Made by a program: the position numbers and the translations under genes. Below are positions 1 through 9,108 of a stretch of 64,000 nucleotides of DNA, piece by piece (position 1 is the stretch's first letter; each line of letters opens with the position of its first letter). Origin of the DNA: JBDZVM01 sp040255675 (GTDB lineage: Bacteria > Actinomycetota > Actinomycetes > Acidothermales > Acidothermaceae); assembly GCA_040255675.1 (NCBI GenBank), contig JBDZVM010000005.1:1-64000 (forward strand). Reading direction: 5' to 3'. Under the pieces are notes generated by a model. It was not told where the DNA came from, did not search any database, and saw only the letters and a list, made by a program, of their open reading frames with translations.

Positions 1-1593
1 ACCACGCTCGACGAGTACCGCAAGCACCTGGAGAAGGACGCCGCTCTCGAGCGCCGGTTCCAGCCGATCCAGGTCGCCGAGCCGTCACTCGCGCACACCA
101 TCGAAATACTGAAGGGCCTGCGCGACCGCTACGAAAGCCACCACCGGGTGTCAATCACCGACGCCGCGCTGGTCGCCGCCGCGCAGCTCGCCGACCGCTA
201 CATCAGCGACCGGTTCTTGCCCGACAAGGCGATCGACCTCATCGATGAAGCGGGCTCGCGCATGCGCATCCGGCGCATGACCGCCCCGCCTGACCTTCGC
301 GAGTTCGATGAAAAAATTGCCGGCGTGCGCCGCGAGAAGGAAAGCGCCATCGACGCGCAAGACTTCGAGAAGGCCGCGTCGCTTCGCGACCAGGAGAAGC
401 AACTCCTCACCGCCAAAGCTCAGCGTGAGCGGGAATGGAAGGCCGGCGACATGGACGTCGTCGCCGAGGTCGACGAAGAGCTGATCGCCGAAGTTCTGGC
501 GACAGCCACCGGTATCCCGGTGTTCAAGCTGACCGAGGAAGAAACCTCCCGGCTGCTTCGTATGGAAGACGAGCTGCACAAGCGCGTGATCGGCCAAGAC
601 GCGGCGATCAAGGCGCTGTCGCAGACGATCCGCCGCACACGAGCCGGTCTGAAAGACCCGAAGCGCCCAGGTGGCTCGTTCATCTTCGCCGGCCCGTCGG
701 GTGTCGGCAAGACGGAGCTCTCGAAGACGCTGGCCGAGTTCTTGTTCGGCGACGAAGACGCGCTGATCCAGCTCGACATGAGCGAGTTCATGGAGAAGCA
801 CACCGTCTCGCGGCTGTTCGGGTCGCCTCCCGGCTACGTCGGCTACGACGAAGGCGGTCAGCTCACCGAGAAGGTGCGGCGCAAGCCGTTCTCGGTGGTG
901 CTGTTCGACGAAGTCGAAAAGGCGCACCCCGACATCTTCAACTCGCTGTTGCAGATTCTCGAGGACGGCCGGCTCACCGACGCTCAGGGTCGCGTGGTCG
1001 ACTTCAAGAACACCGTCATCATCATGACGACGAACCTCGGAACCCGCGATATTTCCAAGGGTTTCAACATGGGCTTCACCAAGGAGCACGACGCCCAAGG
1101 AAACTACGAGCGCATGAAGGCGAAGGTGCAAGACGAGCTGAAGCAGCATTTCCGGCCCGAGTTCTTGAACCGCGTCGACGACACCATCGTGTTCCACCAG
1201 CTGGAGCAAGAGGAGATCATTCAGATCGTCGATCTGATGATCGCGAAAGTCGATGCACGCCTGCGCGACCGCGACATGGGTCTCGAACTCACACCGGCAG
1301 GCAAGCAGTTGCTCGCGAAGAAGGGTTACGACCCCGTGCTCGGCGCGCGCCCGCTTCGGCGCACGATCCAGCGCGAGATCGAGGACGTCTTGTCGGAGAA
1401 AATCCTCTTCGGCGAGTTGAAGTCGGGCCAGATCGTGGTCGTCGACGCCGAAGGCGCCGAAACGCCCGAAGCCGCGTCATCCGGCACGTTCACCTTCCGG
1501 GGCGAGCCGAAGCCGGCCATCGTTCCCGAGCCCGTGCTGGCCGCGCCGGCCGGTGGTTCGGCAAGCGGTGGCGAGGCGCCGGAGGCCGAGTAA
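1..1593 (+). CDS. clpC: ClpC ATPase, C-terminal part (5' end outside window)
   Basis: This is a Hsp100/Clp unfoldase that feeds proteins to ClpP. The frame is open from base 1, so about 530 residues are visible and the N-terminal repeats and most of the first AAA+ domain lie upstream. The visible part begins in the first AAA+ domain (TTLDEYRKHLEKD), passes a UVR-like middle segment (DFEKAASLRDQEKQ), and has a complete second AAA+ domain with Walker A GPSGVGKT, Walker B VVLFDEVEKAH, sensor 1 TTNLG and the sensor 2 region GARPLRRTIQ. The tail is acidic and Ala/Gly-rich. The UVR segment and overall fit favour ClpC over ClpB. A strong terminator follows immediately. Confidence 0.96.
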   Translation, partial: TTLDEYRKHLEKDAALERRFQPIQVAEPSLAHTIEILKGLRDRYESHHRVSITDAALVAAAQLADRYISDRFLPDKAIDLIDEAGSRMRIRRMTAPPDLREFDEKIAGVRREKESAIDAQDFEKAASLRDQEKQLLTAKAQREREWKAGDMDVVAEVDEELIAEVLATATGIPVFKLTEEETSRLLRMEDELHKRVIGQDAAIKALSQTIRRTRAGLKDPKRPGGSFIFAGPSGVGKTELSKTLAEFLFGDEDALIQLDMSEFMEKHTVSRLFGSPPGYVGYDEGGQLTEKVRRKPFSVVLFDEVEKAHPDIFNSLLQILEDGRLTDAQGRVVDFKNTVIIMTTNLGTRDISKGFNMGFTKEHDAQGNYERMKAKVQDELKQHFRPEFLNRVDDTIVFHQLEQEEIIQIVDLMIAKVDARLRDRDMGLELTPAGKQLLAKKGYDPVLGARPLRRTIQREIEDVLSEKILFGELKSGQIVVVDAEGAETPEAASSGTFTFRGEPKPAIVPEPVLAAPAGGSASGGEAPEAE

Positions 1594-1599
1594 GGACGT

Positions 1600-1635
1600 C
1601 GAAAGGGCCGGGACCCGCGGGTCCCGGCCCTTTCG
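1600..1635. terminator. Perfect 17-bp hairpin between convergent clpC and mutY
   Basis: The arms 1600-1616 and 1619-1635 are perfect inverted repeats around a 2-base centre, giving a very GC-rich stem edged by AAA on the left and TTT on the right. It lies 6 bases after the clpC stop and before the mutY stop on the other strand, so it probably serves as a bidirectional intrinsic terminator. The seen part is the hairpin; the function is inferred from position. Confidence 0.85.
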
Positions 1636-1688
1636 CCTGGCATGTGCAAGTTATTCGCACAGCGATATACATCTGGTGAACTCGACAG

Positions 1689-2576
1689 TTAGCCGGGCAG
1701 GCAAAACCGGTTGCGCGGTAGTGCTTCGACGAGTCCGTCGGCGACAAGTCCATCGAGCGCGCGAGTTCGCTGGACGGCGTCGGGCCAGGCGGTGTCCAGC
1801 CGGTTTCGGATCACCGGCCGGTCGCTCGAGCGAAGAACAGCGAGCAACGCCCCGCGCGCGTGGCGATCGGTGCCCTCGTACTTTTGATGACGCCGCACAG
1901 TCTCGCCTGCGGGCTGCCCGGCGAGTCGCCAGGCGCAGCCGGTTCGCAACGGGCACTGGTCGCACAGCGGCGCAGCGGAGCGGCAGACCAAGGCGCCGAG
2001 TTCCATCAAGGCCACGCTGATTCGGGCCGCGCGCTTTCCGTCGTCCGGTAAAAGCGAGTCGGCGAGGGCCCGCTCGGCGGCGGTGACGGACGACGACGGC
2101 CACGCGACGCCCGAAACTGCCCGCGCCAGCACTCGGCGCACATTCGTGTCGAGCACCGTGGCGCGTTGGCCGAAGGCGAACGCGGTGACCGCGGCCGCGG
2201 TGTAATCACCAATTCCGGGCAGCGCGCGAAGGTCGGAATACGCCGGGGGCACCTGGTCAGCGTGCCGGTCGGCGATCGCGACTGAAGCGGAGTGCAGCCG
2301 AAGTGCGCGTCGCGGGTAGCCGAGCCGGTCCCACGCGCGCACCGCTTCGCCCGGCGCCTCGATCGCCAGCGCGGACGGCGTCGGCCAGCGGGCCAGCCAC
2401 CGCTCGTACGCAGGCAACACCCGGGCGACCGGCGTCTGCTGCAGCATGACCTCGCTGACCAGCACGCCCCATGGACTGGCGGTCGGACGCCGCCACGGCA
2501 GGTCGCGGGCCGCCCGCGCGTACCAGGCGACCACCGCAGCGGTCGCCAGGCGCGGTGGGGGCGTGGTTTGTCTCAA
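1689..2576 (-). CDS. mutY: A/G-specific adenine DNA glycosylase MutY
   Basis: MutY removes adenine mispaired with 8-oxoguanine in base excision repair. The 295-residue protein carries the HhH-GPD fold: catalytic Glu42 in SEVMLQQTP, the helix-hairpin-helix LPGIGDYTAAAV at about 119-130, and catalytic Asp143 in VLDTNVRR. Four cysteines (198, 205, 208, 214) have the C-x6-C-x2-C-x5-C spacing of the 4Fe-4S cluster. The tail after the cluster is short and I see no clear MutT-like 8-oxoG recognition domain, as is common in actinobacterial members. It is transcribed towards clpC and shares the terminator. Confidence 0.93.
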   Translation of the reverse strand: MRQTTPPPRLATAAVVAWYARAARDLPWRRPTASPWGVLVSEVMLQQTPVARVLPAYERWLARWPTPSALAIEAPGEAVRAWDRLGYPRRALRLHSASVAIADRHADQVPPAYSDLRALPGIGDYTAAAVTAFAFGQRATVLDTNVRRVLARAVSGVAWPSSSVTAAERALADSLLPDDGKRAARISVALMELGALVCRSAAPLCDQCPLRTGCAWRLAGQPAGETVRRHQKYEGTDRHARGALLAVLRSSDRPVIRNRLDTAWPDAVQRTRALDGLVADGLVEALPRNRFCLPG

Positions 2577-2725
2577 GAAAGCACCCCTTTCCGACGACAG
2601 GGTAGACGTGGCCCCCGTGCCGCGACGGCCGCTGTGGCTCGAGGTTCACACCCGATGCACGGTCGCCGAGCCCGCAGTCGCGGCCTGCTTTGGGCCGGGT
2701 CTGCTTTCGACGAGGAGCGCAGAAG

Positions 2726-3889
2726 GTGACGGTCGCACGTAACCCGTCGGCGTCCGTGCCCTCGCCTGCAGGCGCTGCGGCGGCCGGCGGGCAGAGCGGG
2801 ATGCCCGAGCACGTCCCGGTGACCGTCGTCCTGGTCGACGATTCCGGGGTCGAGCGCCGGTTCTTACGCCTCGCTATCGACGCCGATTCGGGCCTTTCGG
2901 TCGTGGGCGAGGCGCGCACCGGCCGAGACGCGCTCGCCTTGGTCGAACGGTTGCGCCCGTCGGCCGTCGTCCTCGATCTCGACCTGCCGGGCATGGGCGC
3001 GATCGAAATCATCGAGCGAATCATGGCAAGCGTGCCGACGCCGATCTTGGTCACGTCGCGCGACGCCGAACTCGCAGCCCAGGCGCTGGCGGCCGGAGCT
3101 GTCGACGTAGTCGCCAGGCCGACCGGCGTGAACGCCGACCGGGCCGAATACGCCGAGGCGGTGCGGCGCGGAGTGCGAGTGGCCGCGCGAGTGCGGGTCA
3201 TCACGCATCCGCGTGGCAAGTTGCGTAACCGCGGCCTGGTGCCAGTGGTTCCCGAACGGCTCGCTGCGCTGGGTGGGCGGCCGCTCCCCGTGGCTTCCGA
3301 CGGCACGGTCGACATCGTCGTCATCGGTGCGTCGACCGGGGGCCCGCAGGCCTTGGCCCACGTGCTCGGTGCATTACCGCACGATTTTCGGCCGGCAATC
3401 GTCGTCGTCCAGCACATGACCGACGGTTTTATCGACGGTCTGGCCAGCTGGCTCGACGGATTATGTGCGCTCCCTGTCCAGGTGGGATATTCGGGCCTTC
3501 GACTTCAGCCAAAGACTGTGACGATCGCGCCGGGTGCGCGAAACCTCGTCGTGCACGAACGCATGCGCATCACGCTCGAAAAACCACCGCCGACGCAATT
3601 CCACGTGCCCGGCGTTGACGCGACCTTTGCCAGCGTGGCCGAGAACATCGGGCCTCGGGCAATCGGCGTGCTGCTGACGGGCATGGGCCGCGACGGCGCG
3701 GCCGGATTGAAAGCCATGCGCGAGGCGGGCGCCATCACGATCGGTCAAGACGAAGAATCGAGCGCGGTGTGGGGCATGCCGGGTGCGGCGGCGGCGTGCG
3801 GAGCGGTGCAGCGGACATTGCCGCTATCTGAAATCGCCAGCGCGCTCGTGTCTATTATTTTGGGTGACCCATTCGGGGGGAGCGCATGA
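2726..3889 (+). CDS. cheB: Chemotaxis protein-glutamate methylesterase CheB
   Basis: CheB demethylates and deamidates chemoreceptors and is switched on by phosphorylation. Domains: an N-terminal receiver with the acidic pair VDD near residues 38-39 and phospho-acceptor Asp in VVLDLDLPG, then a methylesterase domain with Ser in GASTGGPQ, His in VVQHMT and Asp in GMGRDGAAG, the usual triad. I chose GTG 2726 (387 aa) because GAGGAG at 2712-2717 sits 8 bases upstream; ATG 2801 is an alternative that removes a low-complexity leader. The gene overlaps cheR by ATGA, so the two are probably translationally coupled. Confidence 0.93.
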   Translation: MTVARNPSASVPSPAGAAAAGGQSGMPEHVPVTVVLVDDSGVERRFLRLAIDADSGLSVVGEARTGRDALALVERLRPSAVVLDLDLPGMGAIEIIERIMASVPTPILVTSRDAELAAQALAAGAVDVVARPTGVNADRAEYAEAVRRGVRVAARVRVITHPRGKLRNRGLVPVVPERLAALGGRPLPVASDGTVDIVVIGASTGGPQALAHVLGALPHDFRPAIVVVQHMTDGFIDGLASWLDGLCALPVQVGYSGLRLQPKTVTIAPGARNLVVHERMRITLEKPPPTQFHVPGVDATFASVAENIGPRAIGVLLTGMGRDGAAGLKAMREAGAITIGQDEESSAVWGMPGAAAACGAVQRTLPLSEIASALVSIILGDPFGGSA

Positions 3890-5328
3890 AAAATGCGATG
3901 ACGGACGACGAATTCGACGTCCTGCGTCATATCTTGGAAAAGACGACCGGGCTTGTGCACGACGCGACCCGGCGGGAATCGTTGAACTTCTCGGTGATGA
4001 GCCGAGTCGAGGCGAGCGGCGCGACATCGGTAGCGGCATACCTGGCATTGCTCGCCGGGCCGCACGGTGGTGACGAGCGGCAAGAACTCATCGACGCCGT
4101 GACGATTCAAGAAACGCACTTCTTCCGCAACCCGCCGCAGATTCGCGCGCTTCGCCAGCATGTGTTACCCGAGCTGATCAGGCGCGCCGTTTCGGCGAAC
4201 CGGCCGTTGCGGATCTGGAGCGCCGGCTGCTCGACCGGCGAAGAGCCTTACAGCGTCGCCATGCTCGTGCGCGAATTCTTGCCGATGGCCACGCGTGAGC
4301 ACGTGCAAATTCTGGGTTCCGACATTTCCCGCGGCGCGATCGAGCTTGCCCGGGCTGGCCGATACGGTCCGCGGTCGGTGCAGATGGCCGAGCCGGTCGA
4401 CCTGGCGCGCTGGTTCGTACCCGACAACGACACGTACGTCGTGCGCGACGAAGTGCGTGAACTTGTCGAATTTCAACTGCACAACCTGGTCGTCGACGAA
4501 ATGCCCTTCGGCCCCGGCGAGATCGACTTGCTGCTGTGTCGAAACGTCACCATCTATTTCAACCGGACGACGACAAAAGAGCTGATGGCGCGCTTCCATA
4601 CCGTGCTGGCGAACGGCGGCTACCTGTTCCTCGGGCATTCTGAGACGCTGTGGCAGATGAGCGACGCGTTCACTTTGGTGCCGCTTGGCGACGCGTTCGT
4701 GTACCGGCGCGACGAACGCATGGAGCGGCGGGCAGTCTTGCCCGATCGTCGCACCGAATTCGGCGATCCGCCGATTCTGCTCCCCGAGCGGCGCGCTCGC
4801 GCGGATCGACGCCACCGGCCGACGAGCGCCGTCAGCTCAAACCGCAGCCTTAAGTTGCCGACGACATTAGCGGCAACGGCCCCTGTCGAAGCCGCGTTCG
4901 ACCACGCGGCGGCAGCTCGACTCGCGCTCGCCGCCGGCCGCTACGCCGACGCCGTCGTGGCGGCGGCTCGCGCCGTCCGTACCGATCCGATGCTGGTCGA
5001 CCCGCATTTGGTGGCAGGCGAGGCACTCGTCAACCTGGGCCGAGATTCCGATGCGGTAAAGGAGTTGCGGCAAGCCGTCTACCTCAAGCCTGATTGCGCG
5101 CCGGCGCACCTGCTGTTGGCCGGGGCGCTCGACCGGCTCGGGGAGCCGGCGGCGGCGGGTCGCGCGTACCGGTCGGCGGCCGCGACCGTCAGCGAGATGT
5201 CGGCGGAAGAGGTGGCGGTGTTCTTCGGCGGTCGGAGCGCGAGTGAGTTGATCCAGCTTTGTATCCGGCTCGCCATGCAGGCCGAGCGCGCCGCGCGCGG
5301 AAGCTCGAAAGGACGCGAATCGCGATGA
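3886..5328 (+). CDS. cheR: Chemotaxis methyltransferase CheR with C-terminal TPR region
   Basis: CheR transfers methyl groups from S-adenosylmethionine to receptor glutamates. The first about 275 residues are a standard CheR: IQETHFFRNP, SAM-binding SAGCSTGEEPYS, and CRNVTIYF. After an Arg-rich linker (about 280-325) comes an Ala-rich helical stretch with TPR-like repeats (about 340-450), making the protein 480 residues against about 270-290 for the plain enzyme. TPR tails on CheR often mediate protein contacts in non-canonical chemosensory systems. It overlaps cheB and cheW by 4 bases each. Confidence 0.92.
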   Translation: MKNAMTDDEFDVLRHILEKTTGLVHDATRRESLNFSVMSRVEASGATSVAAYLALLAGPHGGDERQELIDAVTIQETHFFRNPPQIRALRQHVLPELIRRAVSANRPLRIWSAGCSTGEEPYSVAMLVREFLPMATREHVQILGSDISRGAIELARAGRYGPRSVQMAEPVDLARWFVPDNDTYVVRDEVRELVEFQLHNLVVDEMPFGPGEIDLLLCRNVTIYFNRTTTKELMARFHTVLANGGYLFLGHSETLWQMSDAFTLVPLGDAFVYRRDERMERRAVLPDRRTEFGDPPILLPERRARADRRHRPTSAVSSNRSLKLPTTLAATAPVEAAFDHAAAARLALAAGRYADAVVAAARAVRTDPMLVDPHLVAGEALVNLGRDSDAVKELRQAVYLKPDCAPAHLLLAGALDRLGEPAAAGRAYRSAAATVSEMSAEEVAVFFGGRSASELIQLCIRLAMQAERAARGSSKGRESR

Positions 5329-5732
5329 TCGGGTTCATCACTTTCCGGCTCGCGCAACGTGAATTCGCGTGCCGTCTCGACGCCGTCCGCGAAGTCGTGC
5401 GGCTGACCAGTCTCGAGGTTTTGCCCGGCATGAGCGCGCCGATCAGCGGTTTGCTCGAGCTGCGCGGAAATCCGTTGCCCGTCATCGATTTGCGACACGT
5501 CGACGAGTCGGCGCGTGGCGACGTTTTGGTCTTGGCCGAAGGGGTCGAGGCGATCGGTGTCGCGGTCGACCAGGTGACCGGTGTCCACGACGAGGACGAT
5601 TTGGTCGGCACGGACGACGAAAAGCCGAGCGGCCTGCCGCACTACGTCGTCGAGGTGATGCGGCGGCGCGACACGAATCAGCCGGTGTTGCTCGTCGACT
5701 TGCAGCGGTTAGTGACTGTTGTCGCCGCCTGA
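5325..5732 (+). CDS. cheW: CheW-type coupling protein
   Basis: A 135-residue CheW-domain protein, expected to link receptors to the kinase CheA in the cytoplasm. The recognisable parts are the start FITFRLAQREFACRLDAVREV, the stretch ISGLLELRGNPLPVIDLR typical of CheW subdomains, and a C-terminal VLLVDLQRLV. The start at ATG 5325 overlaps the cheR stop as ATGA and has AAAGGA upstream, so longer upstream starts are unlikely. No cheA or receptor gene is present nearby. Its last 24 bases overlap the 3' end of the convergent response-regulator gene. Confidence 0.85.
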   Translation: MIGFITFRLAQREFACRLDAVREVVRLTSLEVLPGMSAPISGLLELRGNPLPVIDLRHVDESARGDVLVLAEGVEAIGVAVDQVTGVHDEDDLVGTDDEKPSGLPHYVVEVMRRRDTNQPVLLVDLQRLVTVVAA

Positions 5733-6383
5733 CGCGCGCACGAGGCCGGTCTCGTAGGCGAAAATCGTCGCCTGCACCCGGTCGCGCAGCCCGAGTTTCA
5801 TCAATACGCGTGCGACGTGCGTCTTGACCGTGGTTTCGCCGATCGAAAGGTGCGTGGCTATCTCGGCGTTCGACATCCCGGTCGCGATCAGCCTCAAGAC
5901 GTCGACTTCGCGGGGAGTCAACTCGGCGACCATCTTTGTCGCAGGTCGAAATGACGGCGGCACGCTGGCAAAACGCTCGATCAGTCGCTTGGTCACCGTA
6001 GGAGCAAGGAGCGCGTCGATACCGCGCGCCGCCTGCCGCACCGCGGCCACGATGTCCTCGCCCGACATGTCCTTGAGCAAGAAGCCCGATGCCCCCGCGC
6101 GCAGCGCTTCGTAGACGTATTCATCGAGATCGAACGTGGTGAGCATAAGCACGCGCGTTGCCGTGTCGGTCGCGAGGATCGCGTTCGCCGCGGCGAGCCC
6201 GTCGCAACCGGGCATGCGAACGTCGAGCAAGACGACGTCGGGCTTTTCGACGCGTACCAGCTCGATCGCTTCCTGGCCGTCGGCCGCCTCGCCCACGACT
6301 TCGATGTCGGGCTCACCTTCGAGAATCATGCGAATGCCGCCGCGCACCAGCTGCTGGTCGTCAGCGATTGCTACGCGGATCAT
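5709..6383 (-). CDS. NarL/LuxR-family response regulator
   Basis: A 224-residue two-component regulator: receiver domain with ADDQ acidic pocket, phospho-acceptor Asp in DVVLLDVRMPG and Lys in FLLKDMS, followed by a LuxR-type HTH (LTPREVDVLRLIATGMSNAEIATHL). The start at 6383 overlaps the upstream kinase stop as ATGA, so kinase and regulator are one transcription unit. Target genes are unknown; the divergent membrane-protein gene at 8461 is one possible target. The end overlaps the convergent cheW by 24 bases. Confidence 0.93.
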   Translation of the reverse strand: MIRVAIADDQQLVRGGIRMILEGEPDIEVVGEAADGQEAIELVRVEKPDVVLLDVRMPGCDGLAAANAILATDTATRVLMLTTFDLDEYVYEALRAGASGFLLKDMSGEDIVAAVRQAARGIDALLAPTVTKRLIERFASVPPSFRPATKMVAELTPREVDVLRLIATGMSNAEIATHLSIGETTVKTHVARVLMKLGLRDRVQATIFAYETGLVRASGGDNSH

Positions 6384-8326
6384 GCGTCCGCCAACGAAAT
6401 CGGAAGGCGCGCACGCACCGTGAAACCACCGTCGGGACCGTGGGCCCAGGTCAGCTGGCCTCCGCATGCTTCGACGCGTTGCCGCATGCCGCGCAAACCG
6501 CGCGACTGCCCTGAAGTACCCGGTTTCGGCCCCGTCGACGTGTTGGAGACCACGACGTCGACGTGAGCCCCGTAATTGCGGATGATGACCTCGGCGGTTG
6601 CTCCGGCGGCGTGCTTCAACACATTCGTCAGTGATTCTTGCACGACGCGGTACACGGTGTGACGCACCTCGACAGATGTCACCGCGTCGATGTCGTCGAG
6701 ACGCGCCTGAACCGGAATGCCTACGCGGCGGGCACTTTCGATCAAATCATTGACGTTAGTCGATATTGTCAGCTCGCCGCTCGCGGAATCGTCTGCGCGA
6801 GGGATTCCAAGACGCAACTCCGCGAGTCCGGCGTGAATTACTTGCTGAATCGTCTCTAACGCGGCCGCCGACCGCAGCGGCTCCGTGCTCCACAGGCGTC
6901 GTGCGGCCCCCGCTTGTAACGCGACAACCGTGAGGCTGTGGCCGACCGCGTCGTGGAGTTCGCGCGCGACATTCGCGCGCTCCTCGTAGACAACCGCGCG
7001 AGCGGCGGCTCGCTGTTGCTCATCGAGCAACGCATTGTTGCGGCGCAACTCGTCGACCAACCGCCAACGCTCGTAGAACACCGCGCCGGCGAGCCAGCAG
7101 AAGAACATCAGCGTGACGTTGGATGCCAGCGGCTTTGGGCCGAACGTCGCTAACTCACCGACGCAGCACACGCCGAAGCCTGCCAACGCCCGCCCGCGAG
7201 ACTCCAGCGCCGCTATCGCGAACGGCGGCACGAACGACAAGCCGATTGCGGTGAAGCTGTCGTTCAGAGGCGCGATGAAGGCCGCGAACGACGCTACGGC
7301 CGCCCACAACGCCGCGGTCATCGGTAACGGCCGGACCCACGCCATGGCAAGCACAAGGGCGATCACCAGGCATGCCAAGACGGCAACTACCGCCGGCACC
7401 CGGAGCGGCAGCGATCGCATTTCGGTCAACAACCCCGCGCATAATGCTGCCCCGGCCATCACGGCCCACGGCTGCGCAACCTCCTTGCGTGCGCTGCGAA
7501 GTGCCGGCCGAGATGCCACCCGGTCGCCCGGTTCAGGTAACGCCGAGGTAGCGGACGCCAATGAGACGACGGCGTGTCGCGTTCTCGCCAGCAAGTCTCG
7601 CGCGGCCTCTTCGAGTCCCGAAATCATCGCCTGCCGATCGGGTAGCGCGGTATCGATTCGGCCGGCGAGGTTTTCCATCCCCGCGATGAGCGTGGCATGA
7701 AATTCACTTGCCAACCGTGCGCGTTCTTCGGCAAGCGCCGCGTCGAGCTGCGCTGTCCGCGAATCTTCGAGCTGGTCTCTTTGCTCGCGCAAACGAGTGA
7801 CCAGCGCGGTGCGGCTGCGCACGAGCCGGCCTGCCAGGAGTGGCGCCCCTACCACGAAGAAAGCAAAGAATGGCAAGGCGCTGGTAAGCGGCTCACCTTT
7901 TGGTTGTGTGAGGTCGACCACGAGGATCAAGAGAATCGGCTGGGGTGCGCCGAGCATGACCACGCGCCGGTTGCCGTGCGCGCCGAGCGAATATGTCGCG
8001 AGGAGCGCCGCGAAAATCGGCACCGCGGCGTCTGCCGTCTCCACCGGGAAGAACGCCGCCTGCAGAACTGAGGCAGTCGCGAAAGCGGCCGAGAATATCG
8101 TGACGGTGAGCAACGGCCTGCTGCGTCGTAGCGCCAAGCAGGCTAACACCGGGGCGCCGGACACATTGAACGCGAGCTGCACGGGTTCGTGCCAATAACG
8201 AAAGAGCGCCTCGACGCCGGCAGCGACGATGAAGCCGGCGGCAACGGCGACGTCCACCCAAGTAAGTCGCATCCGCCACGGCGTCACCGACCGAGCATAA
8301 AGGCGGCGCCACCGTCGCGTCGTCAT
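6380..8326 (-). CDS. Membrane histidine kinase, HisKA_3 type, with a duplicated sensor half
   Basis: Sensor kinase for the regulator it overlaps (ATGA). The C-terminal part has a HisKA_3 H-box (ARELHDAVGHSLTVVALQ), an N-box region (YRVVQESLTNVLKHA) and a glycine-rich end (GLRGMRQRVEACGG). Upstream there are two hydrophobic multi-helix blocks. The first is followed by a coiled-coil and a kinase-like helix (ARLASEFHATLIAGMENLAG) without an ATPase domain; the second leads into the real kinase. This looks like a duplicated membrane-plus-dimerisation module with the first copy degenerate. The start is uncertain: ATG 8326 (648 aa) lacks a clear ribosome site; GTG 8287 and ATG 8272 are alternatives. 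Confidence 0.88.
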   Translation of the reverse strand: MTTRRWRRLYARSVTPWRMRLTWVDVAVAAGFIVAAGVEALFRYWHEPVQLAFNVSGAPVLACLALRRSRPLLTVTIFSAAFATASVLQAAFFPVETADAAVPIFAALLATYSLGAHGNRRVVMLGAPQPILLILVVDLTQPKGEPLTSALPFFAFFVVGAPLLAGRLVRSRTALVTRLREQRDQLEDSRTAQLDAALAEERARLASEFHATLIAGMENLAGRIDTALPDRQAMISGLEEAARDLLARTRHAVVSLASATSALPEPGDRVASRPALRSARKEVAQPWAVMAGAALCAGLLTEMRSLPLRVPAVVAVLACLVIALVLAMAWVRPLPMTAALWAAVASFAAFIAPLNDSFTAIGLSFVPPFAIAALESRGRALAGFGVCCVGELATFGPKPLASNVTLMFFCWLAGAVFYERWRLVDELRRNNALLDEQQRAAARAVVYEERANVARELHDAVGHSLTVVALQAGAARRLWSTEPLRSAAALETIQQVIHAGLAELRLGIPRADDSASGELTISTNVNDLIESARRVGIPVQARLDDIDAVTSVEVRHTVYRVVQESLTNVLKHAAGATAEVIIRNYGAHVDVVVSNTSTGPKPGTSGQSRGLRGMRQRVEACGGQLTWAHGPDGGFTVRARLPISLADA

Positions 8327-8460
8327 TCTGGAGGATGAGGCTAATGAGACGGAAAAGATCGACCTCGCGCACGACGACGTGGATGCCGTGCGCACCTAGC
8401 GTGACCAGCAGCGCCTTCTAACCGCAAGCGCACTCGTCATCACACGCAAGGAGCCGTTCG

Positions 8461-9066
8461 ATGAATGCATTACCGACAGCAGCGCCGGGCCGCGTTACGG
8501 GAAACGTCGCGACGAGGCGGTCCGCATTGGCATGGGCACGTGCCGCAATAGGGCTAGGCATCGCCTCGAGCATTGTCTACGCCGCCGTCGGGGTCTTCAC
8601 CACCACGACCTCGGGTGGCGGCGCCTTCCAGCACACCGCCGACTACTGGTACACCGGCGTCGGCATCCCGATCGCGCTCGCCGGGATCACGCTCCTCGCC
8701 GCTGTGCACGTCCTGCAGCGTGGCCGCGATCGCCGTCTTGGCGTGGCCGGCGTCGTCGTCAATACCTTGGCGTTGGCGGTACTCGCGGTGCAGCTGCTGG
8801 CCAGTGTTGTCACCGGAGTGGAACAGCAATGGGGTCCGAGCTATGTTCTCGCCACCGCGGCGACGTTCGTCGGGCATGCGCTTTTCAGCGCGGGCTCGTG
8901 GAAGGTGGGCCTGTTGCCTAAGTGGATGCTCGGCGTGTGGCCCGTTGTCTGGGTGATCGGCACATTTGCCGCGATCGCCGGTGCGTTGCCGTTGCTGTTG
9001 GTCGCGTTCTACATCGTGCTCGCCATTCTTCTCACGAGGCGGGCGGACGTCGAGACGACCGCGTAG
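8461..9066 (+). CDS. Polytopic membrane protein of unknown function
   Basis: I do not recognise the family. The 201-residue protein has about five or six hydrophobic helices, beginning with ARAAIGLGIASSIVYAAVGVF, with a short polar tail. ATG 8461 is preceded by AAGGAG at 8448-8453, spacing 7, so the start is well supported. It is transcribed divergently from the histidine kinase across a 134-base gap that must hold both promoters, which makes it a plausible target or partner of that two-component system; this is inference. Confidence 0.8.
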   Translation: MNALPTAAPGRVTGNVATRRSALAWARAAIGLGIASSIVYAAVGVFTTTTSGGGAFQHTADYWYTGVGIPIALAGITLLAAVHVLQRGRDRRLGVAGVVVNTLALAVLAVQLLASVVTGVEQQWGPSYVLATAATFVGHALFSAGSWKVGLLPKWMLGVWPVVWVIGTFAAIAGALPLLLVAFYIVLAILLTRRADVETTA

Positions 9067-9108
9067 GCCGCGAGGCCTGCTCAGCGGCAGCGGCCGTAGG
9101 TCGAGCAG

